Part shown: positions 1-5,719 of the stretch, in pieces
Layout: each line of letters begins with the position of its first letter
Numbering within the stretch: the first letter of the stretch is position 1
DNA from: JAEZFI01 sp044508215
Lineage (GTDB): Bacteria; Actinomycetota; Acidimicrobiia; Acidimicrobiales; Microtrichaceae
Direction: 5' to 3'
Assembly: GCA_044508215.1 (NCBI GenBank)
Contig: JBIQID010000140.1
Location: 1 to 7,753 of the forward strand
DNA length: 7,753 bases
The notes under the pieces: generated by a model
Databases searched by the model: none
What the model was told of the DNA's origin: nothing
What the model saw: only the letters and a program-made list of their open reading frames with translations
Program-made: the position numbers and the translations under genes

Positions 1-573
1 ATCGAGATGCACTTCCTCCCGGACGTGTACGTGCCGTGCGAGGTGTGCAAGGGCGCCCGGTACAACCGCGACACCCTCGACATCAGGTTCAAGGGCCTGA
101 CGATCGCGGACGTGTTGGACCTGCCGTGCTCGGAGGCGCTCGAGTTCTTCGCGAACCAGCCCACGATCGCCCGGCACATGCAGACGCTCGTCGACGTGGG
201 CCTGGGCTACGTGCGGCTGGGCCAGCCGGCGACCACCCTCTCGGGCGGCGAGGCGCAGCGGGTGAAGCTGGCGTCCGAGCTGGCGAAGCGGTCAACCGGC
301 CACACCATCTACCTGCTCGACGAGCCGACCACCGGCCTGCACTTCGAGGACATCCGCAAGCTGTTGGGCGTGCTCACCCGTCTGGTCGACCAGGGCAACA
401 CGGTGCTGGTGATCGAGCACAACCTCGACGTGATCAAGACCGCCGACTGGGTGATCGACCTCGGTCCCGAGGGCGGCTCGGGTGGCGGCACGGTGATCGT
501 CGAGGGCCCGCCGGAGCTGGTCGCCAAGACCAAGGACTCCCACACCGGCCACTACCTGGCCCAGCTCCTCTGA
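1..573 (+). CDS. uvrA: UvrA excinuclease subunit A, C-terminal part (5' end outside window)
   Basis: UvrA is the damage-recognising ATPase of nucleotide excision repair; as a dimer it loads UvrB on damaged DNA. About 190 codons of the second ABC half are present, open from base 1. Seen in order: the second CxxC of the C-terminal zinc finger (PCEVC, bases 34-48), the ABC signature LSGGEAQR (238-261), Walker B with catalytic glutamate YLLDEPTTGLH (310-342), the H-loop histidine in VIEHN (409-423), and the typical end DLGPEGGSGGG followed by the EGPPEL stretch. It stops with TGA at 571-573, the usual UvrA end point. The rest of the gene lies before the window. It converges on nadA, with only about 100 bases between the two stops. 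Family assignment is certain; only the missing 5' part limits the entry. Confidence 0.97.
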   Translation: MEMHFLPDVYVPCEVCKGARYNRDTLDIRFKGLTIADVLDLPCSEALEFFANQPTIARHMQTLVDVGLGYVRLGQPATTLSGGEAQRVKLASELAKRSTGHTIYLLDEPTTGLHFEDIRKLLGVLTRLVDQGNTVLVIEHNLDVIKTADWVIDLGPEGGSGGGTVIVEGPPELVAKTKDSHTGHYLAQLL

Positions 574-583
574 CTTCCAGCCG

Positions 584-631
584 TTTCGTCATGCGGGGTG
601 CGACAGAACTGTCGCACCCCGCATGACAGAA
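584..631. repeat. 48-bp intergenic palindromic repeat, copy 1 (near-perfect)
   Basis: A 19-bp perfect stem (588-606 with 609-627) encloses only the two bases AA; the outer TT/AA pair too. The core arms are ATGCGGGGTGCGACAG and its complement. The same 48-bp architecture recurs at 1919-1966 and 4773-4820. Copy 1 lies in inverted orientation relative to the copy at 4773: the TTTCGTC arm end is on the left here and on the right there. It sits between the convergent stops of uvrA and nadA, so its transcript would form a strong hairpin from either side and could act as a bidirectional terminator or 3'-end stabiliser. No T-tract follows on either strand. The recurrence favours a dispersed repeat over a simple terminator. 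Confidence 0.9.
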
Positions 632-632
632 C

Positions 633-669
633 CGGGGTTTCCGAAGGTTCCCGGGGTTCCAGGGGTTCC
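633..669. repeat. degenerate 9-bp tandem repeat, about four units
   Basis: The unit is roughly nGGGGTTCC. Units: CGGGGTTTCC (633-642, one extra T), GAAGGTTCC (643-651), CGGGGTTCC (652-660) and AGGGGTTCC (661-669). It fills the space between palindrome copy 1 and the nadA stop codon. No function can be read from it. It could be slippage-generated sequence attached to the palindrome. Confidence 0.7.
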
Positions 670-677
670 GGAGTTGT

Positions 678-1772
678 TCAGGTGATGGCGAGCATCCGGT
701 CGAGCGCGACCTTGGCCCACTCGGCCGTGTCCGGGTCGACCACGATGCGGTTGGGCACGCGGCCCTCGACCAGCTCCTCCAGCACCCAGGCGAGGTGCGG
801 GCCGTCGATGCGGAACATCGTGGAGCACGGGCAGACCAGCGGATCGAGCGAGACGATCGTCTTGTCCGGGTGCTCGTTCGCCATCCGGTTCACCATGTGG
901 ATCTCGGTGCCCACGCCGATGACCGAGCCGGCCGGCGCCTCCTCGACGGTGCGGAGGATGACCTCCGTGGACCCAACCCGATCCGCGATGGAGCAGACCT
1001 CGTGGCTGCACTCGGGGTGCGCGATGACCATACCGGTGGGGTGCTGCGCCCGGAACGCCTCGACGTGCGACGGCTGGAACCGCTGGTGCACCGAGCAGTG
1101 GCCCTTCCAGAGGAGGAAGCGCGAGCCCTTCACCTTCGCCTCGGTGAGCCCGCCGAGGTCGAGGCGGGGGTTCCACACGGCCATGTCGTCCTCGGTCCAG
1201 CCCATCTGGTAGCCGGTGTTCCGGCCGAGGTGCTGGTCGGGGAAGAACAGGACCTGGTCGCCCCGCTCGAACGCCCACTCGAGCACGGCCCGGGCGTTCG
1301 ACGACGTGCACACCGCGCCGCCGTTGCGGCCCACGAACGCCTTCAGGTTCGCGGCGGAGTTCATGTAGGTGATCGGCACGACCCTCGACAGGTCGACGAC
1401 CGCGTCGAGGTCCTCCCAGGCCTCCTCGACAGCGTCGATGTCGGCCATGTCGGCCATCGAGCATCCGGCGTTCAGGTCGGGGAGCACCACCTGCTGGTGG
1501 TCCGCGGTGAGGATGTCGGCGGCCTCGGCCATGAAGTGCACGCCGCAGAAGACGATGTACTCGGCTTCGGGACGTTGGCTCGCGAGCTTCGCCAGCTTGA
1601 AGGAGTCGCCTCGTGCGTCGGCCCAGCGGATGACCTCGTCGCGCTGGTAGTGGTGGCCCAGGATGAACAACCGCTCGCCGAGCGTGGCCTTTGCGGCCGC
1701 GATCCGTTCGGCGAGCTCGTCATCGGGGGCCTTGGTGTACCGCTCCTCGAGCGGCGTCTGGAGCCTGATCAT
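678..1772 (-). CDS. nadA: NadA quinolinate synthase
   Basis: NadA is a cytosolic [4Fe-4S] enzyme that condenses iminoaspartate (made by NadB or aspartate dehydrogenase) with dihydroxyacetone phosphate to give quinolinate, the first aromatic intermediate of de novo NAD synthesis. The 364-residue protein has the B. subtilis-type length. Motifs: LGHHYQ (38-43), FCGVHFMAE (75-83), NAGCSMAD (101-108), TYMNS (135-139), FPDQHLGRNTG (177-187), KGHCSVH (223-229), HPEC (252-255) and CPCSTM (314-319). C104, C226 and C316 match the spacing of the three cluster ligands known in B. subtilis NadA (C110, C230, C320). The ATG at 1770-1772 is chosen because AGGAAGG lies eight bases upstream and LQTPLEERY is a natural N-terminus. 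The frame stays open upstream, but that is antisense to uvrC. No nadB or nadC is adjacent, so the gene is monocistronic here. It is convergent with uvrA and divergent from uvrC. Confidence 0.96.
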   Translation of the reverse strand: MIRLQTPLEERYTKAPDDELAERIAAAKATLGERLFILGHHYQRDEVIRWADARGDSFKLAKLASQRPEAEYIVFCGVHFMAEAADILTADHQQVVLPDLNAGCSMADMADIDAVEEAWEDLDAVVDLSRVVPITYMNSAANLKAFVGRNGGAVCTSSNARAVLEWAFERGDQVLFFPDQHLGRNTGYQMGWTEDDMAVWNPRLDLGGLTEAKVKGSRFLLWKGHCSVHQRFQPSHVEAFRAQHPTGMVIAHPECSHEVCSIADRVGSTEVILRTVEEAPAGSVIGVGTEIHMVNRMANEHPDKTIVSLDPLVCPCSTMFRIDGPHLAWVLEELVEGRVPNRIVVDPDTAEWAKVALDRMLAIT

Positions 1773-1797
1773 GTTCGGCGCCTTCCTGCTGGTGACT

Positions 1798-1812
1798 CCG
1801 ATCAATGACCGG
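1798..1812. promoter_or_regulatory. 15-bp dyad in the nadA leader, possible operator
   Basis: On the nadA strand it reads CCGGTCATTGATCGG: six of seven positions pair around a central T. It lies 25 bases upstream of the nadA ATG and downstream of the proposed nadA promoter. A one-base loop makes it poor as an RNA hairpin but suitable as a site for a dimeric repressor. NrtR and NiaR are known NAD-pathway regulators in other bacteria, but I cannot match this site to either. Chance remains possible. Confidence 0.35.
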
Positions 1813-1899
1813 TGCGGACAGCCGGGTCGCCTCTCGCACGGGGATGTCGGTCTCGAAGTCGTGGGATGTGTCGCCGAAATCCCGGCCGGCGATGCCCTC

Positions 1900-1927
1900 A
1901 CTGTATCCACCACCGGGGTTCTGTCCT
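1900..1927 (-). promoter_or_regulatory. candidate nadA promoter
   Basis: On the minus strand, TACAGT (1905 down to 1900) fits the actinobacterial -10 pattern TANNNT. AGGACA (1927 down to 1922) lies 16 bases upstream and shares GACA with TTGACA. Transcription would begin near 1893 and give a leader of about 120 bases before the nadA ATG. The -35 element lies inside palindrome copy 2, so the repeat may contribute to the promoter. Based on pattern only. Confidence 0.35.
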
Positions 1928-1966
1928 GCGAGGTACGACGAATCTGTCGCACGGTGCGGGACAGAA
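1919..1966. repeat. 48-bp intergenic palindromic repeat, copy 2 (decayed)
   Basis: It has the same length and plan as the other two copies: TTCTGTC, a 16-base arm, a two-base centre (AT at 1942-1943), a 16-base arm, then GACAGAA. The arms (CTGCGAGGTACGACGA and CTGTCGCACGGTGCGG) now show four mismatches and three G-T pairs, so the hairpin is much weaker. It lies between the divergent nadA and uvrC genes, where a transcription terminator is not expected. This argues that the family is a dispersed element rather than a terminator. Confidence 0.75.
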
Positions 1967-2047
1967 ACGCGAGAGCGGGCTCCGAGCGTGCACCACGCCG
2001 GCCTGAACCGTCGCAGGGGGCACAGCCTGAGCTGCACCGCCGATCGC

Positions 2048-2060
2048 TAGGTTCGGATGC
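2048..2060 (+). promoter_or_regulatory. leaderless-type -10 element for uvrC
   Basis: TAGGTT (2048-2053) matches the -10 pattern TANNNT and ends seven bases before the uvrC GTG at 2061, so transcription would start at the start codon itself. No clear Shine-Dalgarno precedes that GTG, which agrees with a leaderless mRNA. The -35 side is weak (CCTGAG at 2026-2031). The same -10 to GTG spacing recurs at rapZ. Confidence 0.5.
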
Positions 2061-3929
2061 GTGATCTCCCGCCCGCCAGCCGGCACGATCCCCGACGCGC
2101 CCGGCAGCTACCAGTTCCGCGACGCGGCCGGCCGGGTGATCTACGTGGGCAAGGCCAAGTCGCTGCGACAGCGCCTCTCGAACTACTTCGCCGACCCCCG
2201 CCAGCTCCACCCACGGACCGCCCAGATGGTCGCCACCGCCGAGTCGGTCGAGTGGATCCAGGTGCGGAACGAGGTCGAGGCGCTGATGCTCGAGTACAGC
2301 CTCATCAAGGAGCACCGGCCGCGCTTCAACGTCCGCCTCGTGGACGACAAGAGCTACCCGTACCTCGCCCTCACGATGAGCGACGAGTGGCCCCGCGCCC
2401 GGGTGATGCGGGGCAAGCGGAAGAAGGGCACCCGCTACTTCGGGCCGTACGCCCACGCCTACGCGATCCGGGAGACCCTCGACTCGCTGCTGCGCACCTT
2501 CCCGATCCGCACGTGCAGCGACGCCAAGTTCCGCCGCCACGAGCGGATGGGCCGCCCGTGCCTGCTCTTCCACATCGAGAAGTGCGCGGGGCCGTGCGTG
2601 GGCGAGGTCTCCCAGGAGGAGTACGCGGTGCTCCTCGACGAGCTGATCCGCTTCCTCGAGGGCGACACGCAGGAGGTGGTCGACCGCCTCGACGCCGAGA
2701 TGCGCAAGGCCGCGAGCGAGATGGAGTTCGAGCACGCGGCGCGCCTCCGGGACCGGCTCGCGTCGGTGCGGCGGGCGATCGAACGCCAGCAGATGGTCGC
2801 CGACACGAACGACGACCTCGACGTGATCGGCATCGCCGAGGACGAGCTGGAGGCGGCGGTGCAGGTGTTCCACGTCCGTCGGGGGCGGGTGGTGGGACGC
2901 AACGGCTTCGTCCTCGACAAGGTGATGGCCCTCGACACCGGTGAGGTCGTCTCCCACGTGCTCGAGGAGATGTACTACGACGAGCCCGCGCTCGGGATGC
3001 CGAAGCAGGTGCTGGTGCCGGCGCTGCCCGAGGACGTCGACGTGTACGAACAGTGGCTCACCGAGCACCGGGGCTCGAAGGTGAGCATCCGGGTGCCGCA
3101 GCGTGGCGACCGGCGGGCGTTCCACGAGAACGTCACGAAGAACGCCCAGGAGGAGTTCGCCCGGCACCGCCTCAAGCGGGCGAGCGACCACAACAGCCGG
3201 TCACGGGCGCTCACCGAGCTGCAGGAGCACCTCGACCTGCCCGAGGCGCCGCTGCGCATCGAGTGCTTCGACATGAGCCACATCCAGGGCACCGACTACG
3301 TGGGGTCGATGGTTGTGCTCACCGACGGTCTCCCCGACAAGCGTGAGTACCGGCGGTTCAAGGTGCGCACGGTCGGTGGCGAGCGCATCGGCGACTCGGA
3401 CGACTTCGCCGCGATGGAGGAGGTGCTGACCCGTCGCTTCAAGGCCTACCTGGCGGACCGGTCGGCGCCGGTGGAGGAGCGGGGCCGCTTCCAATACCCG
3501 CCGCAGCTGCTGGTGGTCGACGGCGGCAAGGGCCAGCTGGGCGTTGCGGTGCGGGTGCTCGAGTCGCTCGGCCTCGAGGAGGAGATCCCCGTCTGCGCCC
3601 TGGCGAAGCAGTTCGAGGAGGTCTTCCTCCCGGGGCAGTCGGAACCGGTGCGGATCCCCCGGCAGAGCGAGGCGCTGTTCATGCTCCAGCGGATCCGTGA
3701 CGAGTCGCACCGGTTCGCCATCACGTACCACCGGCAGCTCCGCGGCAAGCGCATGACCACGTCGGTGCTCGACGGGATCCCGGGGCTGGGGGAGGTCCGC
3801 CGCAAGCGCCTGGTGAAGGAGCTGGGTGGCGTCAACGCCGTGAAGAGCGCGTCGATCGAGCAGCTGAAGGCGCTCTCCTGGCTGCCGGATCCCGTCGCGG
3901 AGGCGATCTACGCGAAGGTCAACGGGTGA
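2061..3929 (+). CDS. uvrC: UvrC excinuclease subunit C
   Basis: UvrC makes both incisions, 3' and 5' of the lesion, on the UvrB-DNA complex in nucleotide excision repair. The 622-residue protein has the full domain series. The GIY-YIG nuclease comes first (about 12-90; PGSYQF, VIYVGKAKSLRQRL). C152, C167, C175 and C179 follow, matching the four cysteines reported to hold a [4Fe-4S] cluster in E. coli UvrC. Next are the UvrB-binding UVR motif (about 211-246; EFEHAARLRDRL) and the RNase H-like nuclease with D404 in CFDMSHIQG and D487 in VVDGGKGQL. A helix-hairpin-helix pair ends the protein (about 570-615; DGIPGLGEVRRKRL). The GTG at 2061 is the only start that leaves the usual short lead into the GIY-YIG domain, and it sits seven bases after a -10-like TAGGTT. 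Its TGA overlaps the next gene's GTG by four bases (GTGA), so the two are probably translationally coupled. Confidence 0.97.
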   Translation: MISRPPAGTIPDAPGSYQFRDAAGRVIYVGKAKSLRQRLSNYFADPRQLHPRTAQMVATAESVEWIQVRNEVEALMLEYSLIKEHRPRFNVRLVDDKSYPYLALTMSDEWPRARVMRGKRKKGTRYFGPYAHAYAIRETLDSLLRTFPIRTCSDAKFRRHERMGRPCLLFHIEKCAGPCVGEVSQEEYAVLLDELIRFLEGDTQEVVDRLDAEMRKAASEMEFEHAARLRDRLASVRRAIERQQMVADTNDDLDVIGIAEDELEAAVQVFHVRRGRVVGRNGFVLDKVMALDTGEVVSHVLEEMYYDEPALGMPKQVLVPALPEDVDVYEQWLTEHRGSKVSIRVPQRGDRRAFHENVTKNAQEEFARHRLKRASDHNSRSRALTELQEHLDLPEAPLRIECFDMSHIQGTDYVGSMVVLTDGLPDKREYRRFKVRTVGGERIGDSDDFAAMEEVLTRRFKAYLADRSAPVEERGRFQYPPQLLVVDGGKGQLGVAVRVLESLGLEEEIPVCALAKQFEEVFLPGQSEPVRIPRQSEALFMLQRIRDESHRFAITYHRQLRGKRMTTSVLDGIPGLGEVRRKRLVKELGGVNAVKSASIEQLKALSWLPDPVAEAIYAKVNG

Positions 3930-4747
3930 CCGATCGAACCGACGAGCCCTCCGACGGGCTCTCCGCAGGACCTCCCGCCGACGCGTCCGGCGACGCTTCC
4001 GCCGGCAGCAGCCCAGACTCCGAAGACGCCTCGACCGAGCCGTGGGAGGCGCACGCCCGCTGGTGGCAGGACGAGTTCACCGACGGTGTCGACCCCGAGT
4101 ACACCGAGCAGATCCTGCCGATGGTCCGGGCCGCGATGCCGCCCGGTGGGCTGGTGATCGACGTCGGCTGCGGCGAGGGCCAGGTGGCCCGCGAGCTGGC
4201 CGAGGGCCGGACCGTGGTGGGCCTCGACCCGGCGTGGGCGCAGGTCACCGTGGCCACCGAGCGGGGCGGCGGGCCCACCTACCTCCAGGGCAGCGCGTCG
4301 GACCTTCCGTTCAGGGACGACGTGGCCGACGGCGCGGTGGCGTGCCTGGTCTTCGAGCACATCGCCGAGCTGGACCAGGCGCTCGCCGAGGTCGCCCGGG
4401 TGCTGCGGCCCGGCGGGACGTTCCTGTTCCTCTTGAACCACCCGCTCTTGCAGACGCCCGACTCGGGGTGGATCGATGACCAGATCCTCGACCCGCCCGA
4501 GCAGTACTGGCGGGTGGGCCCGTACCTGCCGGAGGCCGACACGCTCGAGCAGGTGGAGCGCGGCGTGTTCATCCGCTTCTTCCACCGCCCCCTCGGGCGT
4601 TACCTGAACTCGGCGCGAGCAGCCGGCCTGGTGCTGGAGGAGATGCTCGAACCGGCCCCGCCGCCCGGGTTCCTGGCACGCGCCCCCGAGTACGGCGACG
4701 CCGCGACGATCCCGCGCCTCCTGTTCCTGCGGTTCAGCCGTACGTAG
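3926..4747 (+). CDS. class I SAM-dependent methyltransferase (Methyltransf_11/UbiE-like), substrate unknown
   Basis: The 273-residue protein has a Rossmann-fold SAM-binding domain: motif I VIDVGCGEGQVA (D79 to G85), the acidic end of strand 2 in VGLDPAW (D101), the QGSASDLPFRDD loop, then FEHIAELDQALAEVARVLRPGGTFLF in motifs typical of Methyltransf_11 proteins. Residues 2-38 are acidic and rich in Ser, Ala, Asp and Pro, probably disordered. The conserved part begins near WEAHARWWQDEF, and no good start lies between, so the GTG at 3926 is kept. That GTG overlaps the uvrC stop as GTGA, so expression is likely coupled to uvrC. No membrane segment or signal peptide is seen. The target could be a small molecule, lipid or quinone; nothing nearby identifies it. 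The uvrC link may be positional only, since uvrC-rapZ loci in relatives often lack such a gene. Confidence 0.88.
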   Translation: MTDRTDEPSDGLSAGPPADASGDASAGSSPDSEDASTEPWEAHARWWQDEFTDGVDPEYTEQILPMVRAAMPPGGLVIDVGCGEGQVARELAEGRTVVGLDPAWAQVTVATERGGGPTYLQGSASDLPFRDDVADGAVACLVFEHIAELDQALAEVARVLRPGGTFLFLLNHPLLQTPDSGWIDDQILDPPEQYWRVGPYLPEADTLEQVERGVFIRFFHRPLGRYLNSARAAGLVLEEMLEPAPPPGFLARAPEYGDAATIPRLLFLRFSRT

Positions 4748-4772
4748 CTGCTCACGACCACGTCGACCGCCG

Positions 4773-4820
4773 TTCTGTGCTGCGTGGTGCGACGGTCCCG
4801 TCGCACCACGCAGGACGAAA
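4773..4820. repeat. 48-bp intergenic palindromic repeat, copy 3 (near-perfect)
   Basis: A 16-bp perfect stem (4780-4795 with 4798-4813) flanks a two-base centre (TC). Arms: CTGCGTGGTGCGACGG and its complement, bordered by TTCTGTG and GACGAAA. Compared with copy 1, three stem pairs have changed on both sides (A-T to C-G, G-C to T-A, A-T to G-C), keeping the pairing. It lies 25 bases after the methyltransferase stop and upstream of rapZ. It may end the uvrC-methyltransferase transcript, although no T-tract follows. Confidence 0.9.
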
Positions 4821-4854
4821 CCGGTCCAACGGTCGAGGGCTGAGGGCGTGCTCG

Positions 4855-4867
4855 TACGATGGCGGGC
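4855..4867 (+). promoter_or_regulatory. leaderless-type -10 element for rapZ-yvcK
   Basis: TACGAT (4855-4860) matches TANNNT and is followed by seven bases and then GTG at 4868, the same geometry as at uvrC. The ATG at 4859 overlaps this box, so it would lie upstream of the transcript start. No Shine-Dalgarno is visible before either start. A -35 element is not clear (GTCGAG at 4832-4837, 17-base spacer). Confidence 0.55.
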
Positions 4868-5719
4868 GTGAGCGACTTCGTGGTGATCGCCGGGCTCTCG
4901 GGCGCGGGGCGCACCCAGGCGGCGAACAGCCTGGAGGACCTCGGCTGGTTCGTGATCGACAACCTGCCGCCCGCGCTCATCCCGAAGGTGGCCGAGCTGG
5001 CGAGCGGCCCCGGCTCCACCACGCCCCGCGTTGCGCTCGTGGTGGGCGCCGACCCCGACCAGCGGGCGGTGCAGCAGGCGCTCGACGAGCTGCGAGCCCA
5101 GGGGGCGACGGTGCGCACGCTCTTCCTCGATGCGTCCACCGACGTGCTGGTGCGCCGCTACGAGTCGACCAAGCGCCGCCACCCGCAGTCCGAGGAGTCG
5201 CTGACCGCGGCCATCGAGGCCGAGCGGGAGCTGCTGCGGGAGGTCCGGCAGGCGTCCGACCTGGTGATCGACACGTCCGAGCTGTCGAACCACGACCTCC
5301 GTGCCGAGATCGTCGAGGTGTTCGGGGGCGACGAGGGCCTCAGCGACACCATGCAGACCGCCGTGGTGTCGTTCGGCTACAAGTACGGCCTCCCGAACGA
5401 CGTCGACATCGTGATCGACTGCCGGTTCCTCCCGAACCCGTACTGGGACGAGGACCTGCGGCCCTACTGCGGGCTGGACGAGCCGATCGTCGAGTACCTG
5501 AGCGGCCAGGACATCACGGCCGAGTTCCTCGAGCGGTTGGAGGGCCTGATGGAGCTGCTCCTCCCCGCGTACCGGGCCGAGGGCAAGGCCTACCTGACGA
5601 TCGCGATGGGCTGCACCGGCGGACGGCATCGCAGCGTGGCGATGGCCGAGGCCCTCGCGGTGGCGCTGCGCCGCCACGGTGTGGACGTGCGGGTGCGGCA
5701 CCGGGACATCGACAAGTGA
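4868..5719 (+). CDS. rapZ: RapZ/YvcJ family P-loop nucleotide-binding protein
   Basis: This is a cytosolic ATP/GTP-binding protein. In E. coli RapZ binds glucosamine-6-phosphate and directs decay of the small RNA GlmZ; in Gram-positives the homologue YvcJ has a less defined role. Seen: the P-loop GLSGAGRT (9-16) with Arg replacing the usual Lys, as is common in actinobacterial members; LEDLGWFVIDNLPPALI just after it; a Walker B-like VALVVGAD; and the C-terminal RapZ domain with CRFLPNPYWDEDLR, GLDEPIVEYL and GCTGGRHRS (248-256). It is 283 residues from GTG 4868, a normal length. The ATG at 4859 would add three residues, but it overlaps the proposed -10 box TACGAT, so I prefer the leaderless GTG. 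Its TGA overlaps the yvcK GTG by four bases, the classic rapZ-yvcK operon. Family certain; start moderately sure; RNA-decay role not assumed outside enterobacteria. Confidence 0.94.
   Translation: MSDFVVIAGLSGAGRTQAANSLEDLGWFVIDNLPPALIPKVAELASGPGSTTPRVALVVGADPDQRAVQQALDELRAQGATVRTLFLDASTDVLVRRYESTKRRHPQSEESLTAAIEAERELLREVRQASDLVIDTSELSNHDLRAEIVEVFGGDEGLSDTMQTAVVSFGYKYGLPNDVDIVIDCRFLPNPYWDEDLRPYCGLDEPIVEYLSGQDITAEFLERLEGLMELLLPAYRAEGKAYLTIAMGCTGGRHRSVAMAEALAVALRRHGVDVRVRHRDIDK

Noticed and set aside
588..627. Palindrome copy 1 as a plain Rho-independent terminator
   Set aside because: No T-tract follows on either strand, and the same element also occurs between divergent genes. A termination role is possible but secondary to its being a repeat.
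795..1808. 337-codon plus-strand ORF opposite nadA
   Set aside because: It is the antisense shadow of nadA, with no family resemblance and no plausible start signal.
1773..1900. NAD-type riboswitch in the nadA leader
   Set aside because: I found only a weak GGGAT/ATCCC hairpin (1863-1867 with 1879-1883) and the 15-bp dyad, and no recognisable NAD riboswitch core.
1773..3191. Upstream extension of the nadA reading frame to an 837-codon minus-strand ORF
   Set aside because: The extra part is antisense to uvrC, has no recognisable domain, and a good Shine-Dalgarno precedes the ATG at 1772. High GC keeps antisense frames open.
584..4820. CRISPR array or phage attachment sites
   Set aside because: The repeats are over 1 kb apart with genes between them, with no regular spacers, and no cas, integrase or tRNA gene is present.
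4882..4915. RapZ P-loop as a defective Walker A because Arg replaces Lys
   Set aside because: GAGR is the form I know from actinobacterial RapZ homologues, so it is a lineage feature rather than an inactivating mutation.
3908..5701. 597-codon minus-strand ORF opposite the methyltransferase and rapZ
   Set aside because: The translation is His/Arg/Gly/Val-rich shadow sequence with no domain, and it reads through palindrome copy 3. Both opposing genes have clear family motifs.
4777..5715. Upstream extension of yvcK to a 602-codon protein
   Set aside because: The first 313 codons are an out-of-frame reading of rapZ, rich in Arg, Gly, Ala and Pro. The true yvcK start is the GTG overlapping the rapZ stop.
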